DNA from: an uncultured Bacteroidales bacterium
GTDB taxonomy: Bacteria > Bacteroidota > Bacteroidia > Bacteroidales > UBA4417
NCBI GenBank assembly: GCA_903879715.1
Contig: CAIRMR010000037.1
Span: forward strand, 1-58,731
DNA length: 58,731 nt
Direction: 5' to 3'
The translations under genes and the position numbers were made by a program. The notes under the pieces were generated by a model that searched no databases, had not been told where the DNA came from, and saw nothing but the letters and a program-made list of their open reading frames with translations. Below, one piece after another: positions 8,364 through 16,060 of the stretch (position 1 is the first letter of the stretch; each line of letters begins with the position of its first letter).

Positions 8364-8674
8364 TCAGATTGGAACGATTCAGTTTTTAAAAGATTAAAAA
8401 TTGCTCTTAATATATTGCAATTCTGAATGTTGTAATTGACTTTAAAATACCGTAATTGTTTTTATGAAATACTTACTATCAATTATAGCCCGACATAAAT
8501 AATTTCACCTAACTTTAACATCCGGTAAGTGAAATTAGTGCCTTTAATGCACAAATTTTTTAACTTTTTCTTGATACATGAAATAGCCATGATTGGATTA
8601 AATCACCAACCGAAGATGATATTATGATCAATCTGGCGTATTCCATCTGACCCGTAAAAAATAAATAATACCAG
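8364..8674. other. Intergenic region with 8-bp inverted repeat
   Basis: There is no gene. AATTTCAC (8501-8508) and GTGAAATT (8529-8536) form a perfect inverted repeat with a 20-base loop. It could be an operator or a weak RNA hairpin upstream of the rhodanese gene. No T-tract follows, so it is not an obvious terminator. Confidence 0.35.
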
Positions 8675-8995
8675 ATGAAACAAATTACAACATTCGAACT
8701 CAAAGAGAAAATGGACAGGAATGTACCTTTTCAATTAATTGATACCCGTGAAGCTGACAAATTTGCGGAGTGTCATATTGAGGGTGCCATCAGTATTCCT
8801 CAAATAGATCTTCCGGATTTGATTCATTTGATTTCAAAAGAAATACCAGTTATAATCTACTGCCTTTATGGAGTAAAGAGCCAGGCACCATACCTGTATC
8901 TGACAGAGAAACTGAAATTCAAGAATATATTTATCCTTGATGGAGGCATTTTTCAATGGGCTACAGATATTGACCCTGCATTATCCGTTCTCTGA
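8675..8995 (+). CDS. Single-domain rhodanese-like protein
   Basis: A 106-residue protein consisting of one rhodanese domain. LIDTREADKF..CHIEGAISIP is the CH2A-type beginning of the fold, and CLYGVKS (Cys63) is the active-site loop that would carry a persulfide. FILDGGIFQW is the conserved C-terminal end. Single-domain rhodaneses move sulfane sulfur in the cytoplasm; there is no signal peptide. The loop has the expected length for a sulfurtransferase rather than a Cdc25-like phosphatase. The gene stands alone between divergent or convergent neighbours, so context does not identify the sulfur acceptor. Confidence 0.85.
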   Translation: MKQITTFELKEKMDRNVPFQLIDTREADKFAECHIEGAISIPQIDLPDLIHLISKEIPVIIYCLYGVKSQAPYLYLTEKLKFKNIFILDGGIFQWATDIDPALSVL

Positions 8996-9007
8996 GAATA
9001 ATTGGGA

Positions 9008-9820
9008 TTAACCGAAATTTATTCCTATCCCAAATACAACCCGGTACAAAGTGTAAACAACAAGAGTTACAATTATTAGCCTGCTGCTGATTTGTATTGA
9101 TTTTTCTGTTTCTTCAAAATAAAAAACAGGAAATCGTCCAATACCCCAATATAAAGGCATGAGGATAAAAAACGGGATAAAAAGCAATAAAGTTTCATAT
9201 AGCGAAAGCGGATATTTTATTATAAGTAAAAACAGGGTTGAAACCACAAATGGTATAATGAACTGATCCCGCCTGAATGTTGGGCGCATTTTGGGCGACA
9301 GAAAGTTGAAATATATATTAGCAGAAAATAAAAATGCCTTTACCATGGCCATCCCTATTCCAATAAGCAGCAAAAGTCCGCTGAATAAAAGAAGCATTTT
9401 TGCTGTATCGGCCAGGTATAAATAACTCAGCACTATTCCAAAACCTTCGAAATTAAAAGCGCCAATTATAAATGAACCAAAAAGCATGGAAATAGCATGA
9501 ATGAATCCCCACAGAAAGAATAAACGGAGCAATCCGTTAAATTCCATGGCTTTAATTATTATTACAAGGAATGAAATCGAAATCAGGAATAGCATAATAT
9601 TTCCTGAACTATAAATAACTTTTACTGCGTCAAAAGTCCAGGCTTCCGGAATTACATTATACCCGATTTTATTATAAAACAGTGTGGTAGGGATATCAAA
9701 TATTTTGGAAGCAATGATTGTTGTAAACTGAAATATCAGAAAAACGACCAGGTACGAAAGCAGGTAAAAAGCTGTCGAATTAAGGATGATATTTAATGAT
9801 TTGCGTTTTTCTATTTGCAT
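9008..9820 (-). CDS. Multi-pass membrane protein of unknown function
   Basis: A 270-residue very hydrophobic protein with about six transmembrane segments (around residues 12-36, 72-92, 96-125, 130-165, 185-225 and 243-265). No motif for transport or catalysis stands out. A charged patch (KMRPTFRRDQF) between the fourth and fifth segments suggests a cytoplasmic loop. It lies on the - strand downstream of the alpha-oxoamine synthase gene, but an intrinsic terminator separates the two. It converges with the rhodanese gene, with only 12 bases between stop codons. I do not recognise the family. Confidence 0.6.
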   Translation of the reverse strand: MQIEKRKSLNIILNSTAFYLLSYLVVFLIFQFTTIIASKIFDIPTTLFYNKIGYNVIPEAWTFDAVKVIYSSGNIMLFLISISFLVIIIKAMEFNGLLRLFFLWGFIHAISMLFGSFIIGAFNFEGFGIVLSYLYLADTAKMLLLFSGLLLLIGIGMAMVKAFLFSANIYFNFLSPKMRPTFRRDQFIIPFVVSTLFLLIIKYPLSLYETLLLFIPFFILMPLYWGIGRFPVFYFEETEKSIQISSRLIIVTLVVYTLYRVVFGIGINFG

Positions 9821-9865
9821 TTTCGAACAATGTATTTATGACAAAACTAAGGCTTTGCTTTTAAT

Positions 9866-9900
9866 AAAAAAAATGCCCGGCTGAAAAAACCGGGCATTTT
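9866..9900 (-). terminator. Intrinsic terminator of the alpha-oxoamine synthase gene
   Basis: An 11-bp perfect stem (9870-9880 with 9890-9900, core TGCCCGG/CCGGGCA), 9-base loop, followed on the - strand by a T-run (A-run on + at 9866-9873). It lies 22 bases beyond the stop codon at 9922. Confidence 0.85.
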
Positions 9901-9921
9901 AAATAAGAGATTTGACTCAGG

Positions 9922-11172
9922 TTAAAGATTTGAAATGTCAGCAAAAGCTGTATTGGCATAATCACCATTTAACAATTTTGCATTCATCGCCTTAAACGCG
10001 TCAATGGTATATTTAACATCTTCCAGTGTATGCACGGCAGTTGGAATAATTCTGAGCATAATAACCCCTTTTGGAACAACAGGATAAGTTACGATAGAGC
10101 AGAAAATATTATACTTTTCGCGCATTTCAACAGTGATGTTCGTAGCTTCCGAAATCGTACCGTTAAGCAGTACAGGAGTTACCGGCGATTCAGTATTTCC
10201 AATGTTGAATCCGGCTTCGCGGAAACCTTTTTGTAAAGCTTCAACAATAGTCCAGAGGTTTTTCCGGAGTTCAGGTTTTGTGCGAACTAATTCCAGTCTT
10301 TTCAATGCTCCGATTACCATCGGCATCGGTAAAGATTTGGCGAAAATCTGTGAACGCATATTGTGTTTCAAAAAATCAATAATTGGCTCGGTTGAAGCGA
10401 TAAAACCGCCGATTCCAGCCATAGCCTTGGCAAAAGTGCCGAAATACATGTCAACGCCATCCTGAACGCCAAAATGTTCGTCGGTACCGGCACCTGTTGG
10501 TCCCATGGTTCCAAATCCATGCGCGTCATCAATCAACAACCTGAAATTGAATTCTTTTTTCAGTTCAACGATTTCTTTTATTTTACCCAAATCACCTGAC
10601 ATGCCATAAACACCTTCAGTAATGACAAGTATCCCCCCGCCGGTCTGCTCAGTAAGTCTGGTTGCTCTTTCAAGGCCTTTACGTAGGTTTTCCATGTTAT
10701 TGTGAGGATACACAAAGCGCTTGCCCATATGCAGGCGCATGCCATCAAGTATACAAGCATGTGCTTCGCTATCATATACAATCACATCATTACGGTCAAC
10801 CATTGAATCGATTACCGAAATCATTCCCTGGTAACCAAAGTTAAGCAGGTAAGCAGATTCTTTATTTACAAAAGCTGCAAGCTCGCGCTCAAGTTGTTCG
10901 TGATAAACCGTTTGACCACTCATCATTCGCGCGCCCATCGGCGAAGCCATTCCCCATACAGCCGCGCCTTCGGCATCAGCCTTTCGGACTTCCGGATGGT
11001 TAGCCAATCCAAGGTAGTTGTTTAAACTCCAAACGAGGCGCTCTTTGCCTCTGAAAATCATTTTGTTTCCAATTTCACCTTCAAGTTTAGGAAACATGAA
11101 ATATCCATCTGCTTGTTTGGCATACATTCCAAGCGGGCCAAGATTCCGAACACGTTTTTCAAAAAGATCCAC
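9922..11172 (-). CDS. Alpha-oxoamine synthase (sphingolipid/sulfonolipid-type or KBL-like)
   Basis: A 416-residue PLP enzyme of the alpha-oxoamine synthase group, which condenses an amino acid with an acyl-CoA or acyl-ACP and releases CO2. DDAHGFGTMG (Asp215/His218) binds the PLP ring, SEAHAC (His138) is the stacking histidine, and FGTFAKAM contains the Schiff-base lysine (Lys249). Automatic annotation often gives glycine C-acetyltransferase (Kbl), but no threonine dehydrogenase gene is adjacent. Related Bacteroidota enzymes make the 3-keto precursors of sphingolipids (from serine) or of sulfonolipids (from cysteate). The substrate cannot be fixed from sequence alone. A TAGTTTTG promoter box lies upstream at 11211-11218, divergent from the photolyase gene. 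Confidence 0.8.
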   Translation of the reverse strand: MDLFEKRVRNLGPLGMYAKQADGYFMFPKLEGEIGNKMIFRGKERLVWSLNNYLGLANHPEVRKADAEGAAVWGMASPMGARMMSGQTVYHEQLERELAAFVNKESAYLLNFGYQGMISVIDSMVDRNDVIVYDSEAHACILDGMRLHMGKRFVYPHNNMENLRKGLERATRLTEQTGGGILVITEGVYGMSGDLGKIKEIVELKKEFNFRLLIDDAHGFGTMGPTGAGTDEHFGVQDGVDMYFGTFAKAMAGIGGFIASTEPIIDFLKHNMRSQIFAKSLPMPMVIGALKRLELVRTKPELRKNLWTIVEALQKGFREAGFNIGNTESPVTPVLLNGTISEATNITVEMREKYNIFCSIVTYPVVPKGVIMLRIIPTAVHTLEDVKYTIDAFKAMNAKLLNGDYANTAFADISNL

Positions 11173-11210
11173 AATACGAGTATTTAAATTAATATTTTTT
11201 TTTCGTGGTG

Positions 11211-11218
11211 CAAAACTA
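11211..11218 (-). promoter_or_regulatory. -7 promoter box for the alpha-oxoamine synthase gene
   Basis: TAGTTTTG on the - strand (TAnnTTTG consensus), about 40 bases upstream of the start codon. No convincing -33 TTTG is present. Confidence 0.4.
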
Positions 11219-11282
11219 CTAAACTTTCTAAGAAGGAGTATTGTTTATTGTATAAATTTACCGAAAGCCTGTAAAAATAGCG

Positions 11283-11290
11283 TAAATTTG
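11283..11290 (+). promoter_or_regulatory. -7 promoter box for the photolyase gene
   Basis: TAAATTTG fits TAnnTTTG and lies 17 bases before the ATG at 11308, so the leader would be very short. Confidence 0.45.
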
Positions 11291-11307
11291 TTCTCAGTTT
11301 TAATTAT

Positions 11308-12615
11308 ATGGATATCACCGAATCTATTGCCGTTTTTTGGTTCAGACGCGATCTGAGATTATTCGATAATACTGCACTTTTCAAAGCTCTTGCATCAGGC
11401 TTTAAGGTATTGCCGGTTTTTATCTACGACAGGAAAATTTTACAGAATCTCAATCCTGACGACAAACGGATAAGTTTTATCTATCAGGCGATTCAACATC
11501 TGAATCAGTTACTCTTACCTTACAAAACCTCGGTTCAGGTTTACTTTGGTACACCTGACGGCGTTTTTGAACAATTATTATCAACTTATGATATAAACAG
11601 GGTTTATACAAATCACGACTATGAGCCTTATGCCATGGAGCGAGATTTGCAGATAAAGAAAAAACTTGCCGAAAAGGGTGTTTTATTCCAAACTTTTAAA
11701 GACCATGTTATTTTTGAGAAAGATGAGATTACCAAACTCTCGGGCGAGCCATACACAGTTTATACTCCATATAGTCATAAATGGATTGAAAAATTGAATC
11801 AGGATTACAATTATCTTCACAATTGGAATTCAGAGAATTACCTGTTCAACTTTTTTCCGACTGAAAAGAAAATGGAAGTAACATTGTCGGAAATGGGTTT
11901 TAATGAAACAAAAGACGTTTTTCACTCTTTCCAACTCAATCAGAATGCAATAGTTACATATGATAAAACCCGGGATTTCCCCGCATTGGATTCTTCAAGC
12001 AAAGTAAGTGTTCATCTGAGGTTTGGAACTGTAAGTATCAGGCAATTGGTTGCCCAGGCGCTCGAAATTAATTCTACCTGGTTAGGTGAGTTGATATGGC
12101 GTGAGTTCTTTATGCAGATATTATGGCATTTCCCTCATGTGGTACATCAGCCGTTTAAACCCAAATACCAGTTTATTCAATGGGTTAACAATGAAAAGAA
12201 TTTTGAAGCATGGTGCACGGGACAAACTGGATATCCTTTGGTTGATGCAGGAATGCGCGAACTTAATCAAACCGGTTTTATGCATAATCGTGTACGTATG
12301 GTTACGGCAAGCTTTCTGGTGAAACATCTGCTTATAAGCTGGCAATGGGGTGAAGCCTATTTTGCCGATAAACTGCTGGATTTTGAGTTGGCATCGAATA
12401 ATGGAAACTGGCAATGGGCCGCAGGAACTGGTTGTGATGCTGCTCCTTATTTCCGGATATTTAACCCGGTTACACAAGCTGAGAAATTTGATCCACAGAG
12501 TGTATATATTAAAAAATGGATACCTGAATATGGCACTAAAACATATATTCAACCTATGTTAGATCATGCTTTTGCCCGTGAACGTTGCCTGGAAACCTAT
12601 AAAGCCAGCTTTTAA
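11308..12615 (+). CDS. phr: Cryptochrome/photolyase family protein, probable CPD photolyase
   Basis: A 435-residue flavoprotein that would use FAD and near-UV/blue light to split pyrimidine dimers. The N-terminal alpha/beta antenna domain starts AVFWFRRDLRLFDN (residues 9-22). The helical FAD-binding domain has the standard segments: LGELIWREFFMQILWHFP, AWCTGQTGYPLVDAGMREL, GFMHNRVRMVTASFLVKHLL, and DFELASNNGNWQWAAGTGCDA..FRIFNP. These match class I CPD photolyases; the N-x-x-W-x-W-x-x-G-T-G-x-D pattern argues for a working photolyase rather than a sensory cryptochrome. It is slightly shorter than the usual ~470 residues but complete at both ends. Confidence 0.9.
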   Translation: MDITESIAVFWFRRDLRLFDNTALFKALASGFKVLPVFIYDRKILQNLNPDDKRISFIYQAIQHLNQLLLPYKTSVQVYFGTPDGVFEQLLSTYDINRVYTNHDYEPYAMERDLQIKKKLAEKGVLFQTFKDHVIFEKDEITKLSGEPYTVYTPYSHKWIEKLNQDYNYLHNWNSENYLFNFFPTEKKMEVTLSEMGFNETKDVFHSFQLNQNAIVTYDKTRDFPALDSSSKVSVHLRFGTVSIRQLVAQALEINSTWLGELIWREFFMQILWHFPHVVHQPFKPKYQFIQWVNNEKNFEAWCTGQTGYPLVDAGMRELNQTGFMHNRVRMVTASFLVKHLLISWQWGEAYFADKLLDFELASNNGNWQWAAGTGCDAAPYFRIFNPVTQAEKFDPQSVYIKKWIPEYGTKTYIQPMLDHAFARERCLETYKASF

Positions 12616-12694
12616 TCTCTCTTTTAATAATATTTAACTAAATTTCCGTGTACAGCTATATGTATAATCGTTTCATAATTCAGGTTAAAATGTG

Positions 12695-12702
12695 TACTTT
12701 TG
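12695..12702 (+). promoter_or_regulatory. -7 promoter box for bamD
   Basis: TACTTTTG fits TAnnTTTG and ends four bases before the ATG at 12707, which implies a leaderless or nearly leaderless transcript. It also argues against the upstream GTG at 12692 as the start. The same TACTTTTGC sequence appears upstream of the ABC-F gene and fabF. Confidence 0.55.
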
Positions 12703-12706
12703 CCGC

Positions 12707-13501
12707 ATGATCAGAAAACCGGTTATTTATATAGTTTTGATATTATCTACGGTGATAATGTCGTGCAGCTCATTCCAGAAACTTTTAAAAAGTTCGGATA
12801 ATGAAGTTAAATACAATAAAGCACTTGAATATTATGAGAAAGGATTCTATTCTCATGCTCAACAGCTATTCGAACAGATACAGGCCTTTTATAAAGGCAC
12901 TGATAAAGCCGAGAAAATTGCTTATTACACAGCGAACTGTTATTACAAGCAGAAAGATTATATCCTTGGCGGTTATTACTACAAAAGCTTTTCGACTAAC
13001 TTTTCATCAAGTATTTATGCAGAGGAAGCTGTTTACCTCAGTGCGTATTGCAGTTATCTTGAATCACCCCGGTCATCACTTGACCAAACCTCTACTGCTG
13101 AAGCAATCTCATCATTACAGGTATTTATCAGCACCCATCCTAAAAGCGAGCGCGTAGCCGAATGTAATAAACTTATTGATGAACTGCGTGCAAAACTTGA
13201 AAAGAAAGACATAGATATTGCCATGCTTTATTTCAGAATGTCGGATTATAAAGCTTCGGTTGTATCTTTGGGTAATGTTTTGAAAGATTATCCTGATACA
13301 AAATCAAAAGAACTGATACTCTATTCAATACTTTCTGCCAAATACCAGTATGCAATCAATAGTATTTCTGAAAAACGTCGGGAACGACTTACAGCTGCTT
13401 CGGATGCTTATGATGAACTAAATGCTGGTTTCCCGGTAGGAGATTACAGCGAAAAGGCTTTGGCTATAAAGAAGAATATTTCCAAAGAATTAAATAATTA
13501 G
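12707..13501 (+). CDS. bamD: Outer-membrane assembly lipoprotein BamD
   Basis: A 264-residue lipoprotein. The signal peptide ends in a lipobox (VIMSC, Cys at about residue 20). Tetratricopeptide-like helices follow: NKALEYYEKGFYSHAQQLFEQI, AYYTANCYYKQKDYILGGYYY, SIYAEEAVYLSAYCSYL, and a C-terminal unit beginning MLYFRMSDYKASVVSLGNVLKDYPD. This is the BamD/YfiO pattern; the protein sits on the periplasmic face of the outer membrane and helps BamA insert beta-barrels. The neighbouring order bamD-rpoZ-coaBC-DUF4835-recN is the arrangement expected in Bacteroidota. The ATG at 12707 was chosen because the promoter box lies just before it and because it begins the signal peptide. Confidence 0.9.
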   Translation: MIRKPVIYIVLILSTVIMSCSSFQKLLKSSDNEVKYNKALEYYEKGFYSHAQQLFEQIQAFYKGTDKAEKIAYYTANCYYKQKDYILGGYYYKSFSTNFSSSIYAEEAVYLSAYCSYLESPRSSLDQTSTAEAISSLQVFISTHPKSERVAECNKLIDELRAKLEKKDIDIAMLYFRMSDYKASVVSLGNVLKDYPDTKSKELILYSILSAKYQYAINSISEKRRERLTAASDAYDELNAGFPVGDYSEKALAIKKNISKELNN

Positions 13502-13524
13502 TAACGAAATAAATAATCAAACAT

Positions 13525-13860
13525 ATGGATATCAAGAAGTTGAAGATTGAAACTACTACAATAACCCGTAATATGTCGGAGCTTAACGACCCAACCGAAA
13601 ATATTTACGAATCAGTAGCTATAATTGCAAAACGCGCTAACCAGATTTCTCAGGAGATAAAAGAAGAACTTAATTCGAAAATTGAAGAATTTGCTACTCC
13701 AAGCGATAACCTGGAAGAAGTTTTTGAAAACCGTGAGCAAATCGAACTTGCAAAATACTACGAAAATTTACCGAAACCCACTTTGATTGCTACCAATGAA
13801 TTTCTGAAAGATCAGATCTTCTCGCGCAATCCGATGAAAGAAAAGGAAAATACCTGGTAA
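13525..13860 (+). CDS. rpoZ: RNA polymerase omega subunit, Bacteroidota type
   Basis: A 111-residue protein. NIYESVAIIAKRANQISQEI (residues ~27-46) is the omega/Rpb6 signature that clamps the C-terminal tail of the beta' subunit. The rest is the extended form seen in Bacteroidota, including PKPTLIATNEFL near the C-terminus. It follows bamD by 23 bases and precedes coaBC by 19, so the genes probably share a transcript. Its small size and position make this assignment firm, although omega is often left as hypothetical in this phylum. Confidence 0.88.
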   Translation: MDIKKLKIETTTITRNMSELNDPTENIYESVAIIAKRANQISQEIKEELNSKIEEFATPSDNLEEVFENREQIELAKYYENLPKPTLIATNEFLKDQIFSRNPMKEKENTW

Positions 13861-13879
13861 ATTATTTTACCATAGCGGT

Positions 13880-15079
13880 ATGTTAAAAGGTAAAAAAATA
13901 CTGATAGGAATTACTGCCGGAATAGCTGCGTATAAAATTCCCTTCCTGATACGACTTCTGATTAAAGAAGGAGCTGAAGTTAAGGTAGTGATGACGGCTG
14001 AATCCTGCGACTTTGTCACACCACTTTCTTTATCCGTGCTTTCGCAGAATCCGGTTTCAATAGAACCCTTCAATAAAGCTGACGGCTCCTGGCATAGTCA
14101 TATAGAGTTAGGCAGCTGGGCTGATGCATTTATAATTGCGCCACTTACAGCAAATTCCATGGCTAAAATGGCTACCGGAATTACCGATAATTTATTACTG
14201 GCAACCTATCTGGCCGCACGTTGCCCGGTATTTTATGCCCCATCCATGGATGTGGATATGTATCATCATAAAACAACGCAGCAAAATATTTTCACTTTGA
14301 AATCTTACGGAAATATTCTTATTGCACCAAATTCAGGCGAACTGGCAAGCGGTCTTACAGGAATGGGGCGTTTGGAGGAACCGCAAAAAATTGTTGAAAT
14401 ACTGCAAAGTTATTTCACAAAAAATCTGTCTTTATCTGGAAAAAAAGTTCTGATTTCAAGTGGGCCAACTATTGAACCTATTGATCCCGTGAGGTTTATC
14501 AGTAATCATTCATCCGGTAGAATGGGAAATGCCTTGGCTTATGAAGCTGCAATGCGTGGTGCTGAAGTAATATTTGTTTCTGGTCCGGTTAATGAATATC
14601 CTGAGCATCCTTCTATTAAACTAGTTAAAGTGAGTTCGGCGTCAGAAATGTATGCCAGTTGTACCGAAGTGTTTCCAAAAGCAGATATTTGCATTATGGC
14701 AGCAGCTGTTGCGGATTATACGCCTCAAAATCCTGAACCTGAAAAAATCAAGAAAAACGAAGATACTTTAAAGCTAGACCTTGTGAAAACCAGGGATATT
14801 CTTAGGGATCTGGGAAAACTGAAGAATAAGAATCAACTCCTAATCGGCTTTGCTTTAGAGACAAAAAACGAAATTGATAATGCTATTTCAAAGTTGCATA
14901 CGAAAAACCTTGATTTTATCGTTCTTAATTCACTGAAAAATGAAGGTTCCGGATTTGGCTTTGATACCAATAAAGTTTCCGTTATCAGCAAAGATAATAC
15001 CATCAGCGAATTTGAACTGAAACCCAAGACCGAAGTTGCAGCTGATTTATTTGATATTATTCAGAAAGAAATTGTCTAA
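13880..15079 (+). CDS. coaBC: Bifunctional CoaBC: phosphopantothenoylcysteine synthetase/decarboxylase
   Basis: 399 residues. The N-terminal flavin domain (about 1-180: GITAGIAAYKIPFLIRLL, WADAFIIAPLTANSMAKMATGI.DNLL, PSMDVDMYHH) decarboxylates 4'-phosphopantothenoylcysteine. The C-terminal domain (about 190-399: KVLISSGPTIEPIDPVRFIS, NHSSGRMG, AAAVADYTP, KIKK) couples 4'-phosphopantothenate to cysteine, using CTP in bacteria. Together they carry out two steps of coenzyme A synthesis in the cytoplasm. The length is normal for the fused enzyme and both halves look intact. Confidence 0.95.
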   Translation: MLKGKKILIGITAGIAAYKIPFLIRLLIKEGAEVKVVMTAESCDFVTPLSLSVLSQNPVSIEPFNKADGSWHSHIELGSWADAFIIAPLTANSMAKMATGITDNLLLATYLAARCPVFYAPSMDVDMYHHKTTQQNIFTLKSYGNILIAPNSGELASGLTGMGRLEEPQKIVEILQSYFTKNLSLSGKKVLISSGPTIEPIDPVRFISNHSSGRMGNALAYEAAMRGAEVIFVSGPVNEYPEHPSIKLVKVSSASEMYASCTEVFPKADICIMAAAVADYTPQNPEPEKIKKNEDTLKLDLVKTRDILRDLGKLKNKNQLLIGFALETKNEIDNAISKLHTKNLDFIVLNSLKNEGSGFGFDTNKVSVISKDNTISEFELKPKTEVAADLFDIIQKEIV

Positions 15080-15103
15080 ATACAATCATAGTATATATCC
15101 TTT

Positions 15104-16006
15104 ATGATCCGCAAACTGATTATTTTTCTGATTATCTGTTTACCCGCTTTAGCAAAAGCACAGGAATTCATGTGCCAGGTATCTGTTAACTCACCCCAGG
15201 TTGAAGGATCTGAGAAAAAAGTATTTCAAAGCCTGCAAACTCAACTTTACGAGTTTGTAAACAACCGGAAATGGACTAACTATATTTACAAACCTGAAGA
15301 GCGTATTGAATGCTCAATCATGATTACCGTTACGGAACGTGTATCAAGTGATCAGTTTAAGGGTAAAGTGAATGTAGTATTAAAGCGCCCGGTATACAAA
15401 ACATCCTATAACTCCGATTTGTTGAATCTTGTCGATAAAGATTTTGACTTCAAATATGTTGAATTTGAACCGCTCGAATATAATGATGATGCCTATACCT
15501 CGAATCTTACTTCAATGGTAGCTTATTATTTATATGTTATGTTAGGCGTTGATGCCGACTCTTTTTCGAAATTAGGTGGGACACTTTATTATGAAAAAGC
15601 AAGAGCAGCTGTAAATGCGGCCCAAAATTCAAGTGACCGCGGGTGGAAAGCTTTCGAAAGTCTTAAAAACAGGTACTGGCTCGTTGAAAACCTCCTGAAT
15701 AACGCGTATTCTCCTTTCCGTGACGGACTTTATTCATATCATCGCACCGGCCTGGATCTGATGTCAGAAAACATGGACCTGGGACGCAGCGGAGTAAATG
15801 ATTGTCTCGAAAACCTTCAAAAAGTTAACCGTGAAAAAACAGGTCTCTATATTACTCAATTGTTTCTTGATGCTAAACGGGATGAACTTATAAATATATA
15901 TTCCCAGGCTGCTCCGATGGATAAAACCAAGATAGTGAACATGATGAAGGAGATTGATCCTGCCAATTCATCGAAGTATCAGCAGATCATGACATCATCC
16001 AAGTAA
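15104..16006 (+). CDS. DUF4835 family protein (PorD-like)
   Basis: A 300-residue secreted protein. A signal peptide (MIRKLIIFLIICLPALAKAQ) is followed by a single DUF4835 domain: VNSPQVEGSEKKVFQSLQTQLYEFVNNRKWT, then ERIECSIMITV, RPVYKTSYNSDLLNLVDKDF, and the C-terminal CLENLQKVNREK..YITQLFLDAKRDELI. The family is restricted to Bacteroidota. As I recall, members are annotated as PorD-like and linked to the type IX secretion system, but the mechanism is unclear. It lies between coaBC and recN, 25 and 54 bases away, as in other genomes of the phylum. Localisation to the periplasm is inferred from the signal peptide. Confidence 0.85.
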   Translation: MIRKLIIFLIICLPALAKAQEFMCQVSVNSPQVEGSEKKVFQSLQTQLYEFVNNRKWTNYIYKPEERIECSIMITVTERVSSDQFKGKVNVVLKRPVYKTSYNSDLLNLVDKDFDFKYVEFEPLEYNDDAYTSNLTSMVAYYLYVMLGVDADSFSKLGGTLYYEKARAAVNAAQNSSDRGWKAFESLKNRYWLVENLLNNAYSPFRDGLYSYHRTGLDLMSENMDLGRSGVNDCLENLQKVNREKTGLYITQLFLDAKRDELINIYSQAAPMDKTKIVNMMKEIDPANSSKYQQIMTSSK

Positions 16007-16060
16007 GCACATTCATTACAATTTCTTATATTTGCTTATCCAAAAGCTAAACAACCAGAC

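Noticed and set aside
9922-11172. Firm naming as kbl (glycine C-acetyltransferase)
   Set aside because: The motifs are common to the whole alpha-oxoamine synthase group and no tdh partner is adjacent.
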